Part shown: one piece after another, positions 9,883 through 16,674 of the stretch
Layout: each line of letters opens with the position of its first letter
How positions within the stretch are numbered: position 1 is the stretch's first letter
Source: Chryseobacterium sp. VAUSW3
GTDB lineage: Bacteria; Bacteroidota; Bacteroidia; Flavobacteriales; Weeksellaceae
Assembly (NCBI RefSeq): GCF_002205795.1
Contig: NZ_NIUY01000002.1
Location: forward strand, 434,001-498,000
Direction of reading: 5' to 3'
Length of the DNA stretch: 64,000 bases
The notes under the pieces: model-generated
The model's input: the letters and a program-made list of their open reading frames with translations, nothing else
Databases searched by the model: none
Told to the model about the DNA's origin: nothing
Made by a program: the position numbers and the translations under genes

Positions 9883-9973
9883 TTTGGGTTGTGCTTTCTG
9901 TTATGGGATAATCATGTTTTAGCACGCAATTTATGTTGGGAGATTGGAATTATATTCGGATATTTGAGAGTTA
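9883..9973 (+). repeat. 91-bp repeat, copy 1 (ORF-less unit)
   Basis: This run from TTTGGGTTGTGC to TTTGAGAGTTA recurs at 10837-10927 with 3 differences in 91 bases and no gaps. It contains no credible gene. Its 5' GGTTGTGC pairs with GCACAACC at 9791-9798, so the unit as a whole (9788-9970) is bounded by an inverted repeat of about 15 bp. The 3' end falls on the GTT of a cassette junction (GTTATCTGC at 9970-9978). Confidence 0.8.
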
Positions 9974-9995
9974 TCTGCAAGCAAATTTGACAGCT

Positions 9996-10562
9996 ATGCC
10001 ACAAAACAGAAACCTATTTTTTATATTTATTTTAATATCATTTTTTAGTTGTAAGGAGAAGAAAAAAAATAATATTCTCGAAAAAAGTAATAAAATTACT
10101 TCCACTAAAATTGACTCAACTAAAATTAATCAAAATCTAAATAAAACAGATACAATTCAAATTTCAAAAGAACATAAAGTAAATACTATTAAATGTGATT
10201 TGGATGGTGACAATCTTGATGAAATAATTCAAATTGTAAGAAATACTAAAAATGGAAAAAGTGGATTGAGAATAATTTTTGGAAACAAAAAAAAGATAGA
10301 TCATTTAGGTTTAGGAAAAGATGTTTTAAACCAAGGCTTTGATGAAATTGATTGGGCAGGAATATTTGAAATTGCCCCAAAAAACGAAATATATTACAAT
10401 AATGTAAGCGATGAAGGAGAAATTATTACAGAAGATGAAGTAAAAGATGAAGATAAAATAAAACTAAAAAATGATGGAATATTTATTCATGCAGAAGAAA
10501 GTTGCGGAGGTGGAGTAATTTATCTAGAAAATGGAAAATACAATTGGATTCAGCAAGAATAG
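9996..10562 (+). CDS. Cassette-borne lipoprotein of unknown function
   Basis: 188 residues from ATG 9996: NRNLFFIFILISFFSC is a lipoprotein signal with the cysteine at residue 19, followed by a Lys/Asn/Thr-rich linker and an acidic domain. CDLDGDNLDEIIQIV resembles a calcium-loop-like or FG-GAP-like DxDGDxxDE strand motif. The frame is open further upstream to an ATG at 9933, but that stretch lies in the 91-bp repeat and would bury the signal peptide, so I reject the longer start. It is probably held on the outer or inner membrane facing the periplasm. No other function is readable. Confidence 0.7.
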   Translation: MPQNRNLFFIFILISFFSCKEKKKNNILEKSNKITSTKIDSTKINQNLNKTDTIQISKEHKVNTIKCDLDGDNLDEIIQIVRNTKNGKSGLRIIFGNKKKIDHLGLGKDVLNQGFDEIDWAGIFEIAPKNEIYYNNVSDEGEIITEDEVKDEDKIKLKNDGIFIHAEESCGGGVIYLENGKYNWIQQE

Positions 10563-10570
10563 TTTTGCCT

Positions 10571-10767
10571 GCAGATAACATTGTATTGGCAAAATGCGGG
10601 GTTTATGCCTAAATTGTACTTTTTGTAATATTTAGCCGCCAATATTTTCCAATTCCACATTTTTGATTAACTTAGTTCCATTGAAAAAATATTGGCTACG
10701 ATTGGTCTGAAATTGAACTTTCGTTCAAATTAAGCCCGCACTTCGCCAATACTTTTTCCGTTGGCGG
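10571..10767 (+). repeat. attC-like site E
   Basis: It opens with GCAGATAAC, an exact complement (9 of 9) of GTTATCTGC at 9970 that begins the cassette upstream. Then come TATTGGCAAAATGCGGGG, a ~130-bp middle with AATATTTTCC/GGAAAAATATT-like pairing, AGCCCGCACTTCGCCAATA and TTTTTCCGTTGGCGG, with GTT at 10760-10762. Confidence 0.8.
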
Positions 10768-10836
10768 TAATTCTACAACCCACATTTAAATAGAAAACCT
10801 ACATGAAAGAAATCGACATTGAAAAATGTTGGTAGA

Positions 10837-10927
10837 TTTGGGTTGTGCTTTCTGTTATGGGATAATCACGTTTTACCACGCAATTTATGTTGGGAGATTG
10901 GAAATATATTCGGATATTTGAGAGTTA
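10837..10927 (+). repeat. 91-bp repeat, copy 2 (ORF-less unit)
   Basis: Second copy of the 91-bp repeat at 9883. The unit it belongs to runs from the GTT of site E (10760) to GTTAGCGG at 10924; this stretch has no gene. The outer inverted repeat is weaker here (ACAACCCA near 10774 against GGTTGTGC). I do not see a complement of GTTGGCGG at its end, so this junction does not follow the cassette pairing rule. Confidence 0.8.
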
Positions 10928-10958
10928 GCGGTCATTTTAAAAAAAACAGAACTTTAAA

Positions 10959-11270
10959 ATGAAAATTATTCTAGAAAATTTAGATTGGACGAAAAAAAAT
11001 GGAATTCTAATAATTGGAATTTGTTTGTCTGCAATGTTGATAAGACAATTTCTTGAATATTATAGAGGAACATTGATATATCAGTACGGAGCTCCTTTAT
11101 CATTATTTATATTTTATGGTGGTGTTTTTTGGTCTTTTATTAATACTTTACAGTTGATTTCTAAATACAAAACTGATTTAAAAAAAAATATTTTATGGAT
11201 ATTTATAAGTGCAATTCCATTTTTGTACATATTTATTATGATGACGATAGCAATGACAAAAACCGTATAA
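10959..11270 (+). CDS. Small three-helix membrane protein of a cassette
   Basis: 103 residues with hydrophobic segments near 15-30, 43-65 and 78-98 and basic loops (KYKTDLKKN). No recognisable motif. ATG 10959 lies about 30 bases after the GTTAGCGGTC junction, as in other cassettes. The gene ends 94 bases before the next site. Membrane location is inferred from hydrophobicity only. Confidence 0.65.
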   Translation: MKIILENLDWTKKNGILIIGICLSAMLIRQFLEYYRGTLIYQYGAPLSLFIFYGGVFWSFINTLQLISKYKTDLKKNILWIFISAIPFLYIFIMMTIAMTKTV

Positions 11271-11364
11271 AAAACATTCTCAAACAAAGATTCAGAATGT
11301 GGTAAAAGTTATTTGAATTAGGTTATTTGGATTAGTAATTATTCAAAAAAAGATAAAAAACGAC
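11271..11364. other. AT-rich spacer inside a cassette
   Basis: Between the small membrane gene and site G I see no frame, hairpin with T-run or repeat. Together with site G this accounts for the 324-base gap between genes. Confidence 0.6.
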
Positions 11365-11561
11365 GGCTAACAGTGTATTTGCAAAAAACGGGGTTGACGT
11401 TTTCTTCCGAAGCTTAGTTAATAAAAGGCGCAAAAATGCGTTTGATCTTTCTATTTTCCCTAATTTAGAAATCTGAAAAAGCATTTTGCTCCAGGCGGTT
11501 TTTCATTCCTCTTTTGGTTTGCAGTAGCCCCGTTCTTCGCAAATACTTTTTCGTTGTCTGC
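11362..11561 (+). repeat. attC-like site G
   Basis: It opens with GACGGCTAAC, complementary in 9 of 10 positions to GTTAGCGGTC at 10924, the start of its own cassette. The arms are the clearest of all sites: TATTTGCAAAAAACGGGG near the left end pairs with CCCCGTTCTTCGCAAATA near the right end with 2 mismatches in 18. A second inner pairing (GGCGCAAAAATGCG) lies in the middle. The GTT is at 11553-11555 (GTTGTCTGC). Confidence 0.85.
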
Positions 11562-11594
11562 AAGCGTATCAAAACCCTCATTAAATAGCAAAAA

Positions 11595-12320
11595 ATGAAT
11601 AAAACCTTAATTTTTATTGGAATTACAACATTAATTATTTTCGGAGTATTATTTTTTATAAGACAGCGAAAAAATCTTGTAAATATTGAGGTGAAAAGTA
11701 ATGAAAATGTTCCCTTTTACAGTTTGGAAGACGGAAATCAAACCGAAGTAATTTATGCACCAAAATATAATAAAGAATTTCTAGAAAATTTAGACAAAAA
11801 ATATTCTTGGGAAAATTTTGATGAATATGATAATAGATTTTGGGAATATATGTATGAATATTTTGATAAATTACCAAAAATTGCGGGAGAAGAAATACCA
11901 ACTCAAAATTTTTTCAATAAACTAAATCGTCCTCAAAAAGTTTTTTATTGTATGTTGGTTTTTAATGGAGACGTTGATAACGGAGGCGTTAATCAATTCT
12001 TTTTTAACAAACCTGAATTTGCATTTGCTGTTTTAGAAACTTTTGATGAATTAAAACTTCCAAAACTGAAAAATGATTATGAAAAATGCTTAAATGAATT
12101 AATGGGAAATGCTGACAGTTATGGAAAAAGAAAGCAAATTTTTAATGATGAAAACAAGTCTTGGGAAAAAAGATGGAAAGCATTTACTGGTGGATATGCT
12201 GAAATAAAGTCGGCTGAAAAATTAGAAGATTATTATTACAACAAGGAATTTAAAAAAGAATATTATAAACACATTGTAGAATATATCGACAAAAAAATTG
12301 ACAAATTCACTGAAAAGTAA
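11595..12320 (+). CDS. DMP19/DUF4375-like protein with N-terminal anchor
   Basis: 241 residues: one N-terminal membrane helix (about 5-22), a variable acidic region, and a domain from about 100 with RPQKVFYCMLVFNGDVDNGGVNQFFFN, the pattern of DMP19 (DUF4375) proteins, in which NGGF.QFF.N is typical. The best-known member is a DNA-mimic that binds a repressor, but anchored flavobacterial members need not share that role. Strongly acidic composition is seen. The sole gene of its cassette, starting 34 bases after site G. Confidence 0.7.
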   Translation: MNKTLIFIGITTLIIFGVLFFIRQRKNLVNIEVKSNENVPFYSLEDGNQTEVIYAPKYNKEFLENLDKKYSWENFDEYDNRFWEYMYEYFDKLPKIAGEEIPTQNFFNKLNRPQKVFYCMLVFNGDVDNGGVNQFFFNKPEFAFAVLETFDELKLPKLKNDYEKCLNELMGNADSYGKRKQIFNDENKSWEKRWKAFTGGYAEIKSAEKLEDYYYNKEFKKEYYKHIVEYIDKKIDKFTEK

Positions 12321-12329
12321 AAAACGCCT

Positions 12330-12523
12330 GCAGATAACATTGTATTTGCAAAAGGCGGGGCTGAAACCAAGTAGAAAGATTTGTTCCATTTAGTCGCAAC
12401 TTGCTTTTCATATTACTTTTTTGGTAATTTAGTAATCTGAAAAAGCAAGTTGCTTCGTTCGGTCGAAATTGAACTTTTAGTTAAATTTAGCCTGCCCTTC
12501 GCAAATACTTTTTCCATTGTACG
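12330..12523 (+). repeat. attC-like site H
   Basis: It opens with GCAGATAAC, complementary in 8 of 9 positions to GTTGTCTGC at 11553 (one G-T pair). TATTTGCAAAAGGCGGGG pairs with GCCTGCCCTTCGCAAATA near the right end. The crossover triplet is ATT instead of GTT (12516-12518, ATTGTACG), the only site with this change. The middle is nearly the same as in sites A and K (TTAGTCGCAACTTGC and TTCGTTCGGTCGAAATTG). Confidence 0.8.
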
Positions 12524-12530
12524 ACATTTT

Positions 12531-13055
12531 ATGAAAACCGTTATTCTAAAAATCATTTTAATAATTATTCCAGTTTTCATTTTTGGACAAGCTGAAAACA
12601 TTGACTCGGGGAAATATTACCCTGCAAAAGAAATTTTTGAAACTAAGTACGAAAAAGAGCACTACCCTAAATTTTTAAAATCTCAAATTAAAACTGTCGG
12701 AAACAAAGTGATCTTAGGAGAAATGAAATCTCTGGAATTTAACGACCAGAGTAATGAAAAAACTAAAATAATTTTAAAAAGTGGTTTACTTGATCCTTAC
12801 TGGATTAACGGAAGTTATCATTTAAAGATTGGATGGATCGACGAACTTACTTTACTGAATCCAAATAGTCAAACCAAAAGATTTAAATTTTGGATTTTTT
12901 ATACTGGACACAAAAATCCGTTATTAAATAGCGTAAACCCACACGAATATTATCTCGAATTTTATAATGCCAAAGCAACTGAAAACACAACGTTTATCAA
13001 CTTTATGGAAAATGCACACTTGACTTTGATAAAGTACGGAGGTATAATTTTATAA
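12531..13055 (+). CDS. Secreted protein of a cassette, unknown family
   Basis: 174 residues from ATG 12531. TVILKIILIIIPVFIFGQAE is a signal peptide with a likely cut after FGQA or before QAEN, so the protein is probably periplasmic or exported. The body has alternating charged and aromatic strands (YWINGSYHLKIGWIDELTLL) without a motif I recognise. An in-frame extension to 12450 crosses site H and is not credible. It ends 6 bases before site I. Confidence 0.7.
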   Translation: MKTVILKIILIIIPVFIFGQAENIDSGKYYPAKEIFETKYEKEHYPKFLKSQIKTVGNKVILGEMKSLEFNDQSNEKTKIILKSGLLDPYWINGSYHLKIGWIDELTLLNPNSQTKRFKFWIFYTGHKNPLLNSVNPHEYYLEFYNAKATENTTFINFMENAHLTLIKYGGIIL

Positions 13056-13060
13056 AAACG

Positions 13061-13195
13061 TCGTGCAACAAAGTATTTCTATTAGCGGGGTTGAAGTTTA
13101 CATCATAAAGATTTTCGCTAATTGTTCTTTTTGTTATATTTACAAAGACTTGTTATAAAAAGTCCCCGCCAAAAGAAATACGCAACCGTTAGCTG
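13061..13195 (+). repeat. attC-like site I (short form)
   Basis: A ~135-bp site: CGTCGTGCAAC (the cassette opens with ATTGTACGAC; 8 of 10 complementary, both differences being G-T type), AGTATTTCTATTAGCGGGG, a short middle, AGTCCCCGCCAAAAGAAATA and CGCAACCGTTAGCTG with GTT at 13188-13190. Confidence 0.8.
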
Positions 13196-13221
13196 TAATT
13201 ACAGAAAATCAGACCGACTAA

Positions 13222-13695
13222 ATGAAAATCAAAAAACTTTTTTACACTATTATATTTGCTTTGATTTTATTTTCTTGTAAAAGTAGATCAATTACATATA
13301 ATCATACTAAAATTGTTAAACTTCAAGAAAATGGTTATTCTGTCTTTTTTGACACACTGAAAATAAATTTTAAAAATTTTTATTCTAGTAAAGAACAAGT
13401 TAACAGAATTACAAAAAATAATAGGAATAAAACTATTAATATAAAATCGAAAGGAAATAGTAATATCATTGAATCTGAAAACTTAAAAAATAAAACTATT
13501 AAAAATTTGAGTATTCCTGAATTTGGGCTACTTATCATTGACGGATATCCTGTAAGTTCAGAGAATTTAAAAACAAATGTCTTAATTGACTTGAACTCAA
13601 TAAAAAATATAAAAATCTTAAGTAAAAAAAATTATCAAGATAAATTTCCACATTTAGATTTAAAAGGCGGTATTGTAATTTTACAGACTAAATAA
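13222..13695 (+). CDS. Cassette-borne lipoprotein
   Basis: 157 residues. KLFYTIIFALILFSCKS is a lipoprotein signal with the cysteine at residue 19. The mature part is Lys/Asn/Ile-rich. The last third (IPEFGLLIIDGYPVSSENLK ... INSIKNIKILSKKN-like) resembles the plug-like LIIDGxPV...LNxIKNIxIL segment found in TonB-receptor plugs and some M56 tails. No enzymatic motif is seen. It starts 27 bases after site I and is the only gene of its cassette. Confidence 0.7.
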   Translation: MKIKKLFYTIIFALILFSCKSRSITYNHTKIVKLQENGYSVFFDTLKINFKNFYSSKEQVNRITKNNRNKTINIKSKGNSNIIESENLKNKTIKNLSIPEFGLLIIDGYPVSSENLKTNVLIDLNSIKNIKILSKKNYQDKFPHLDLKGGIVILQTK

Positions 13696-13714
13696 AAAAT
13701 TTGCAAATTGCAAC

Positions 13715-13907
13715 TACAGCTAACATATTGGCAAAATGCGGGGTTGAATGCAAGTTTGAAGATTTGTGATTTAGAGCCGCCGCTATTTTTCCATTTCGCT
13801 AGTTTTTAGTAATTTAACTTCATGGAAAAATATCGGCTACGTTTAGTCTAAATTGAACTTTCAGTCCATTTTGGCCCGCTCTTCGCCAATACTTTTTCCG
13901 TTGTACG
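13715..13907 (+). repeat. attC-like site J
   Basis: It opens with TACAGCTAAC, an exact 10 of 10 complement of GTTAGCTGTA at 13188. ATATTGGCAAAATGCGGGG pairs with GCCCGCTCTTCGCCAATA, and the closing TTTTTCCGTTGTACG has GTT at 13900-13902. The inner pair AGCCGCCGCTATTTTTCC / GGAAAAATATCGGCTAC forms a second stem shared with site E. Confidence 0.85.
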
Positions 13908-13937
13908 ATATTGCAACAAAACTAAACCTATAAAATA

Positions 13938-14513
13938 ATGAAATTAATTTACTCTATCATTTTTGTGTCTTTTACAAGTTTACTATTTTCTCAAAAATTC
14001 AACTCTGAAAACTATTATGAAAATTATGGTAAAAAAGAAAAATTACAAGGCAAAAGACTAGCAACTGCTTGGCTAAACGAAATTGACGCAGCTCAAATAC
14101 TTAGTGAGGAAATGAAAAATGCAGGTTTTGAATGGGTTAGAGAATTCAGAATAATAAAAGTAAATGAAAACGAACATATTTTAGCAATTTGTTATTCAGA
14201 AAAAAGTAAAGTTGGGTTTGTTTATGAACCAACACACGGAGCATTTCCTAAAAAACAAAATAGAGAATTGAAAAGTCTTTTAAAAAGAAATTCTGGAAAT
14301 GATTACTCTGAAAAAATTGTTGATTTAAATGGAAATTCTCAATTTATAAAAATCAAAGACATGCCAGATAATATTTTCATAATCAAAGAAGATATCTATT
14401 GGTTCCAATTTACCGATAATAAAGATGATGATAAATATTTAGTTACTAAAAATGATATGCTTGAGATTTTTAGAGAAGATATTAGAAAGGTAATCGCTAA
14501 ATTCAAAAAATAA
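13938..14513 (+). CDS. Secreted protein of a cassette, unknown family
   Basis: 191 residues. MKLIYSIIFVSFTSLLFSQK is a signal peptide (cut near FSQ). The mature protein is rich in Lys, Glu and Asn and has a KRLATAWLNEIDAAQILSEEMK helix and YEPTHGAFPK. I do not recognise a family. It starts 31 bases after the site J end and stops 7 bases before site K. Confidence 0.7.
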   Translation: MKLIYSIIFVSFTSLLFSQKFNSENYYENYGKKEKLQGKRLATAWLNEIDAAQILSEEMKNAGFEWVREFRIIKVNENEHILAICYSEKSKVGFVYEPTHGAFPKKQNRELKSLLKRNSGNDYSEKIVDLNGNSQFIKIKDMPDNIFIIKEDIYWFQFTDNKDDDKYLVTKNDMLEIFREDIRKVIAKFKK

Positions 14514-14517
14514 AAAC

Positions 14518-14712
14518 ATAGTACAACATGGTATTTGCAAAAGGTGGGGCTGAATTTATAATAGAACTACCAGTTGCATTTAGTCGCAACTTGCTTTTCA
14601 TATTACTTTTTTTGTAATTTGGTAATCTGAAAAAGCAATTTGCTTCGTTCGGTCGAAATTGAACTTTCAGTTAAATCCAGCCCGATCTTCGCAAGTACTT
14701 TTTCGTAAACTG
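14518..14712 (+). repeat. attC-like site K
   Basis: It opens with ATAGTACAAC, complementary in 9 of 10 positions to GTTGTACGAT at 13900. TATTTGCAAAAGGTGGGG is matched by GCCCGATCTTCGCAAGTA. The closing end has decayed: TTTTTCGTAAACTG stands where the others have CGTT. The following cassette shows no complement at its far end. Confidence 0.75.
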
Positions 14713-14719
14713 TAATACT

Positions 14720-15301
14720 ATGAAAGCCATTATACAAACAATGTTTTGTCTTTTTTTTTTAATTTCCTGTAACAAAAAAGTTGAAGAAGCTAAAACTGAA
14801 AAACCAAAACCTATCCTGATAAAAATTGGATATTATCCCAGTTTTCATCAACCTGCTGAGACGATTTTTAACCTTAATGAAAACTATTTGATTTTTTATA
14901 GTCCAACCTCATATAATCCACCGCCACCACCGCCTCCGCCCGAAAAAGGAATCACAAGTTCAAAAGACCGAGATGATTATAAAGAATTTTTGAATGAAAG
15001 ACCTGAATTGGTACCTTTCAAAACAAATGTATCTGAAACTGAAGTTCAGCAAATTTTAAAAATCACTGACTCTTTTAGATTAGAAGATTTTAATGATAAA
15101 GATATTATGCCAGATTTGGATGGGATGTCAACAAACATCATCATATTTTATTCAGATGGAAAATTAATTCAGATGAACCCAATGAATGTTCCAAATCCGA
15201 AACAAAGGGAACTTTATAATCAAATTCTGAATATAGTACTTGACAAAAACAGCAACAGTAATAACTCAATTATCCTTCAAAAGATAAAAGACTACCGCTA
15301 A
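14720..15301 (+). CDS. Lipoprotein with an eight-proline run
   Basis: 193 residues. MFCLFFLISCNKK gives a lipoprotein signal with cysteine at 17. The mature part contains eight prolines in a row (near residues 74-81, encoded by mixed Pro codons) in a loop between two predicted beta strands, then SETEVQQILKITDSF, and IIIFYSDGKLIQ. The family is unknown to me, though similar proline-loop lipoproteins seem familiar from flavobacteria. Last gene of the array; it starts 8 bases after site K. Confidence 0.7.
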   Translation: MKAIIQTMFCLFFLISCNKKVEEAKTEKPKPILIKIGYYPSFHQPAETIFNLNENYLIFYSPTSYNPPPPPPPPEKGITSSKDRDDYKEFLNERPELVPFKTNVSETEVQQILKITDSFRLEDFNDKDIMPDLDGMSTNIIIFYSDGKLIQMNPMNVPNPKQRELYNQILNIVLDKNSNSNNSIILQKIKDYR

Positions 15302-15345
15302 AAGCCAAGCATCCTGCTCGGCAAAGTCTCCGGACTTTGACCGTT
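15290..15345 (+). repeat. Degenerate end site of the array with a hairpin
   Basis: It contains CTACCGCTAAAAGCC, a 7-bp stem (CAAAGTC 15322-15328, TCCG loop, GACTTTG 15333-15339) and then ACCGTTAATTT. The outer ACCGCTAA and CCGTTAA recall the other sites, but the inner GCGGGG blocks are absent and the start is not complementary to the end of site K. To the right, base composition changes and the cassette pattern stops. Confidence 0.45.
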
Positions 15346-15406
15346 AATTTACAAAGCGCTCCACACTTCAAAAACTTAAAAAAATAAAAATCTAAGAATA
15401 CAAGTC

Positions 15407-15682
15407 ATGCAAATCTACTCTGACCATTTTGGACGCGTTATTTGGCTCACCATCAGTCCGGCTGAGGTGAGAATGGACTTGCAGGATCTGGGATCCGATT
15501 TCGAGTACGAAAGGTGTGCGACTGTTTCGGAGGTCGGCAAACTCTGTGAATCTTTGAATGTAACCTATGAGGAATTACCGGCCGCGCTGCTCCTCAGACT
15601 CGAAAATCAAATGACTGCCTTTGATTTGTTTACCGAGTTACTGGATGATCATCACATACAATTTGAATATTTTTCCGGCTGA
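15407..15682 (+). CDS. Small protein of unknown function
   Basis: 91 residues, acidic, clearly richer in G and C than the array to its left. It reads IWLTISPAEVRMDLQDLGSDFEYERC, then a predicted helix-turn-helix-like or four-helix pattern (VSEVGKLCESLNVTYEELPAALLLRLENQMT). No signal peptide or membrane segment. It may be a soluble regulator or binding protein; the neighbours give no firm hint. ATG 15407 is the first start after the array; the next gene begins 99 bases on. Confidence 0.6.
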   Translation: MQIYSDHFGRVIWLTISPAEVRMDLQDLGSDFEYERCATVSEVGKLCESLNVTYEELPAALLLRLENQMTAFDLFTELLDDHHIQFEYFSG

Positions 15683-15781
15683 TCTAGAAAAATCCCAGCT
15701 GCTTAAGTCTCCTGGGTTTAAAATGAATATCCAGCCATTTAGTATTTTTTTCCGCCAGACTGACTTATCATAAACCAATCA

Positions 15782-16543
15782 ATGACAAAAATCTACCGCA
15801 TCGCCCTTATAGAAGACAATAAGAAACAGCTCGAAAAACTGGCGGGTTATCTGGAGAAGATACCCAACGCTCAACTTGTACTGAAGAGCAGCAGCTCTGA
15901 TGACTTCTTTGAACATTTAAAAACTGTGACTCCAGATATTCTGGTGGCAGATCTGGATTTGGGTAACGACAGCATGTCGGGGATAGAAGTGGCCACCGAG
16001 CTGAATCTTCCGGTGTTCTTTGCGAGCATTAACACGGCTGATTATATTGAGGATGTCGAAGAACTGAAGAGGGATGCAGAGATCTGTGTCGATCATATCA
16101 CCAAGCCCTTTACCGAAGAACAGTTTGCAAAAAGTTTTATCAGGTTCCTGAAAGAAGTTTATCTTTTCTCGAATCTGGATTATGTGTATCTGGATTTCAA
16201 CAAAACAAAAAGAAATAAAATTCTGATTGATGACATTGTGTACCTGTGTGCCGATAAGCGTGCCGGTTCAGAATCCAACAATAAGCAGATTTATTTCATC
16301 AACCGAAAGCCGGAAAATCTCATCGATTTTTCTTTTTCCAAAATGGAAGAAAAAGGTCTGCAGAAATCGCAGTTTGTCACGGTTCATAAATCGTTTCGGG
16401 TGAATAAAAAATACATCCACTGCTACCACAGAAAAACAGCCACCATCGAAATAAGTGTTTTTGATGACTGGGGCAAGACAAAAAGTCATCATTTACCAGT
16501 GTCAGAAACTTACCAGACTGACATCAAAAAGAATTTTGGCTAA
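15782..16543 (+). CDS. LytTR-family response regulator
   Basis: 253 residues. The receiver domain (about 1-120) has IALIEDNKKQLE with the acidic pair, the phosphorylatable aspartate in DILVADLDLGNDSMSG, and the late lysine in ITKPFTEEQF. The C-terminal part (about 140-253) has the LytTR layout: DYVYLDFNKTKRNKILIDDIVYL, FVTVHKSFRVNKKYI and a final strand. It should bind DNA on phosphorylation. No histidine kinase gene is next to it, so the partner is elsewhere. A strong terminator follows, separating it from the viperin gene. Confidence 0.85.
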   Translation: MTKIYRIALIEDNKKQLEKLAGYLEKIPNAQLVLKSSSSDDFFEHLKTVTPDILVADLDLGNDSMSGIEVATELNLPVFFASINTADYIEDVEELKRDAEICVDHITKPFTEEQFAKSFIRFLKEVYLFSNLDYVYLDFNKTKRNKILIDDIVYLCADKRAGSESNNKQIYFINRKPENLIDFSFSKMEEKGLQKSQFVTVHKSFRVNKKYIHCYHRKTATIEISVFDDWGKTKSHHLPVSETYQTDIKKNFG

Positions 16544-16576
16544 CGGCCTTGTTTCCCCATTTACCGCTCTTGTTAC

Positions 16577-16615
16577 TGCGTCTCCCTTCTTATGATTGGG
16601 AGACGCATTTTTTTG
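16577..16615 (+). terminator. Terminator after the response regulator
   Basis: A 10-bp perfect stem (TGCGTCTCCC 16577-16586, GGGAGACGCA 16598-16607) followed by a T-run. Confidence 0.9.
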
Positions 16616-16674
16616 TTTTATGGATGTTGATTTGATGATTAGACATCACAACAAATTAAACATTTAATAAAGTT

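Noticed and set aside
9933..9995. ATG 9933 as start of the lipoprotein gene
   Set aside because: The stretch lies in the 91-bp repeat, which recurs at 10837 before a different gene, and it would bury the lipoprotein signal.
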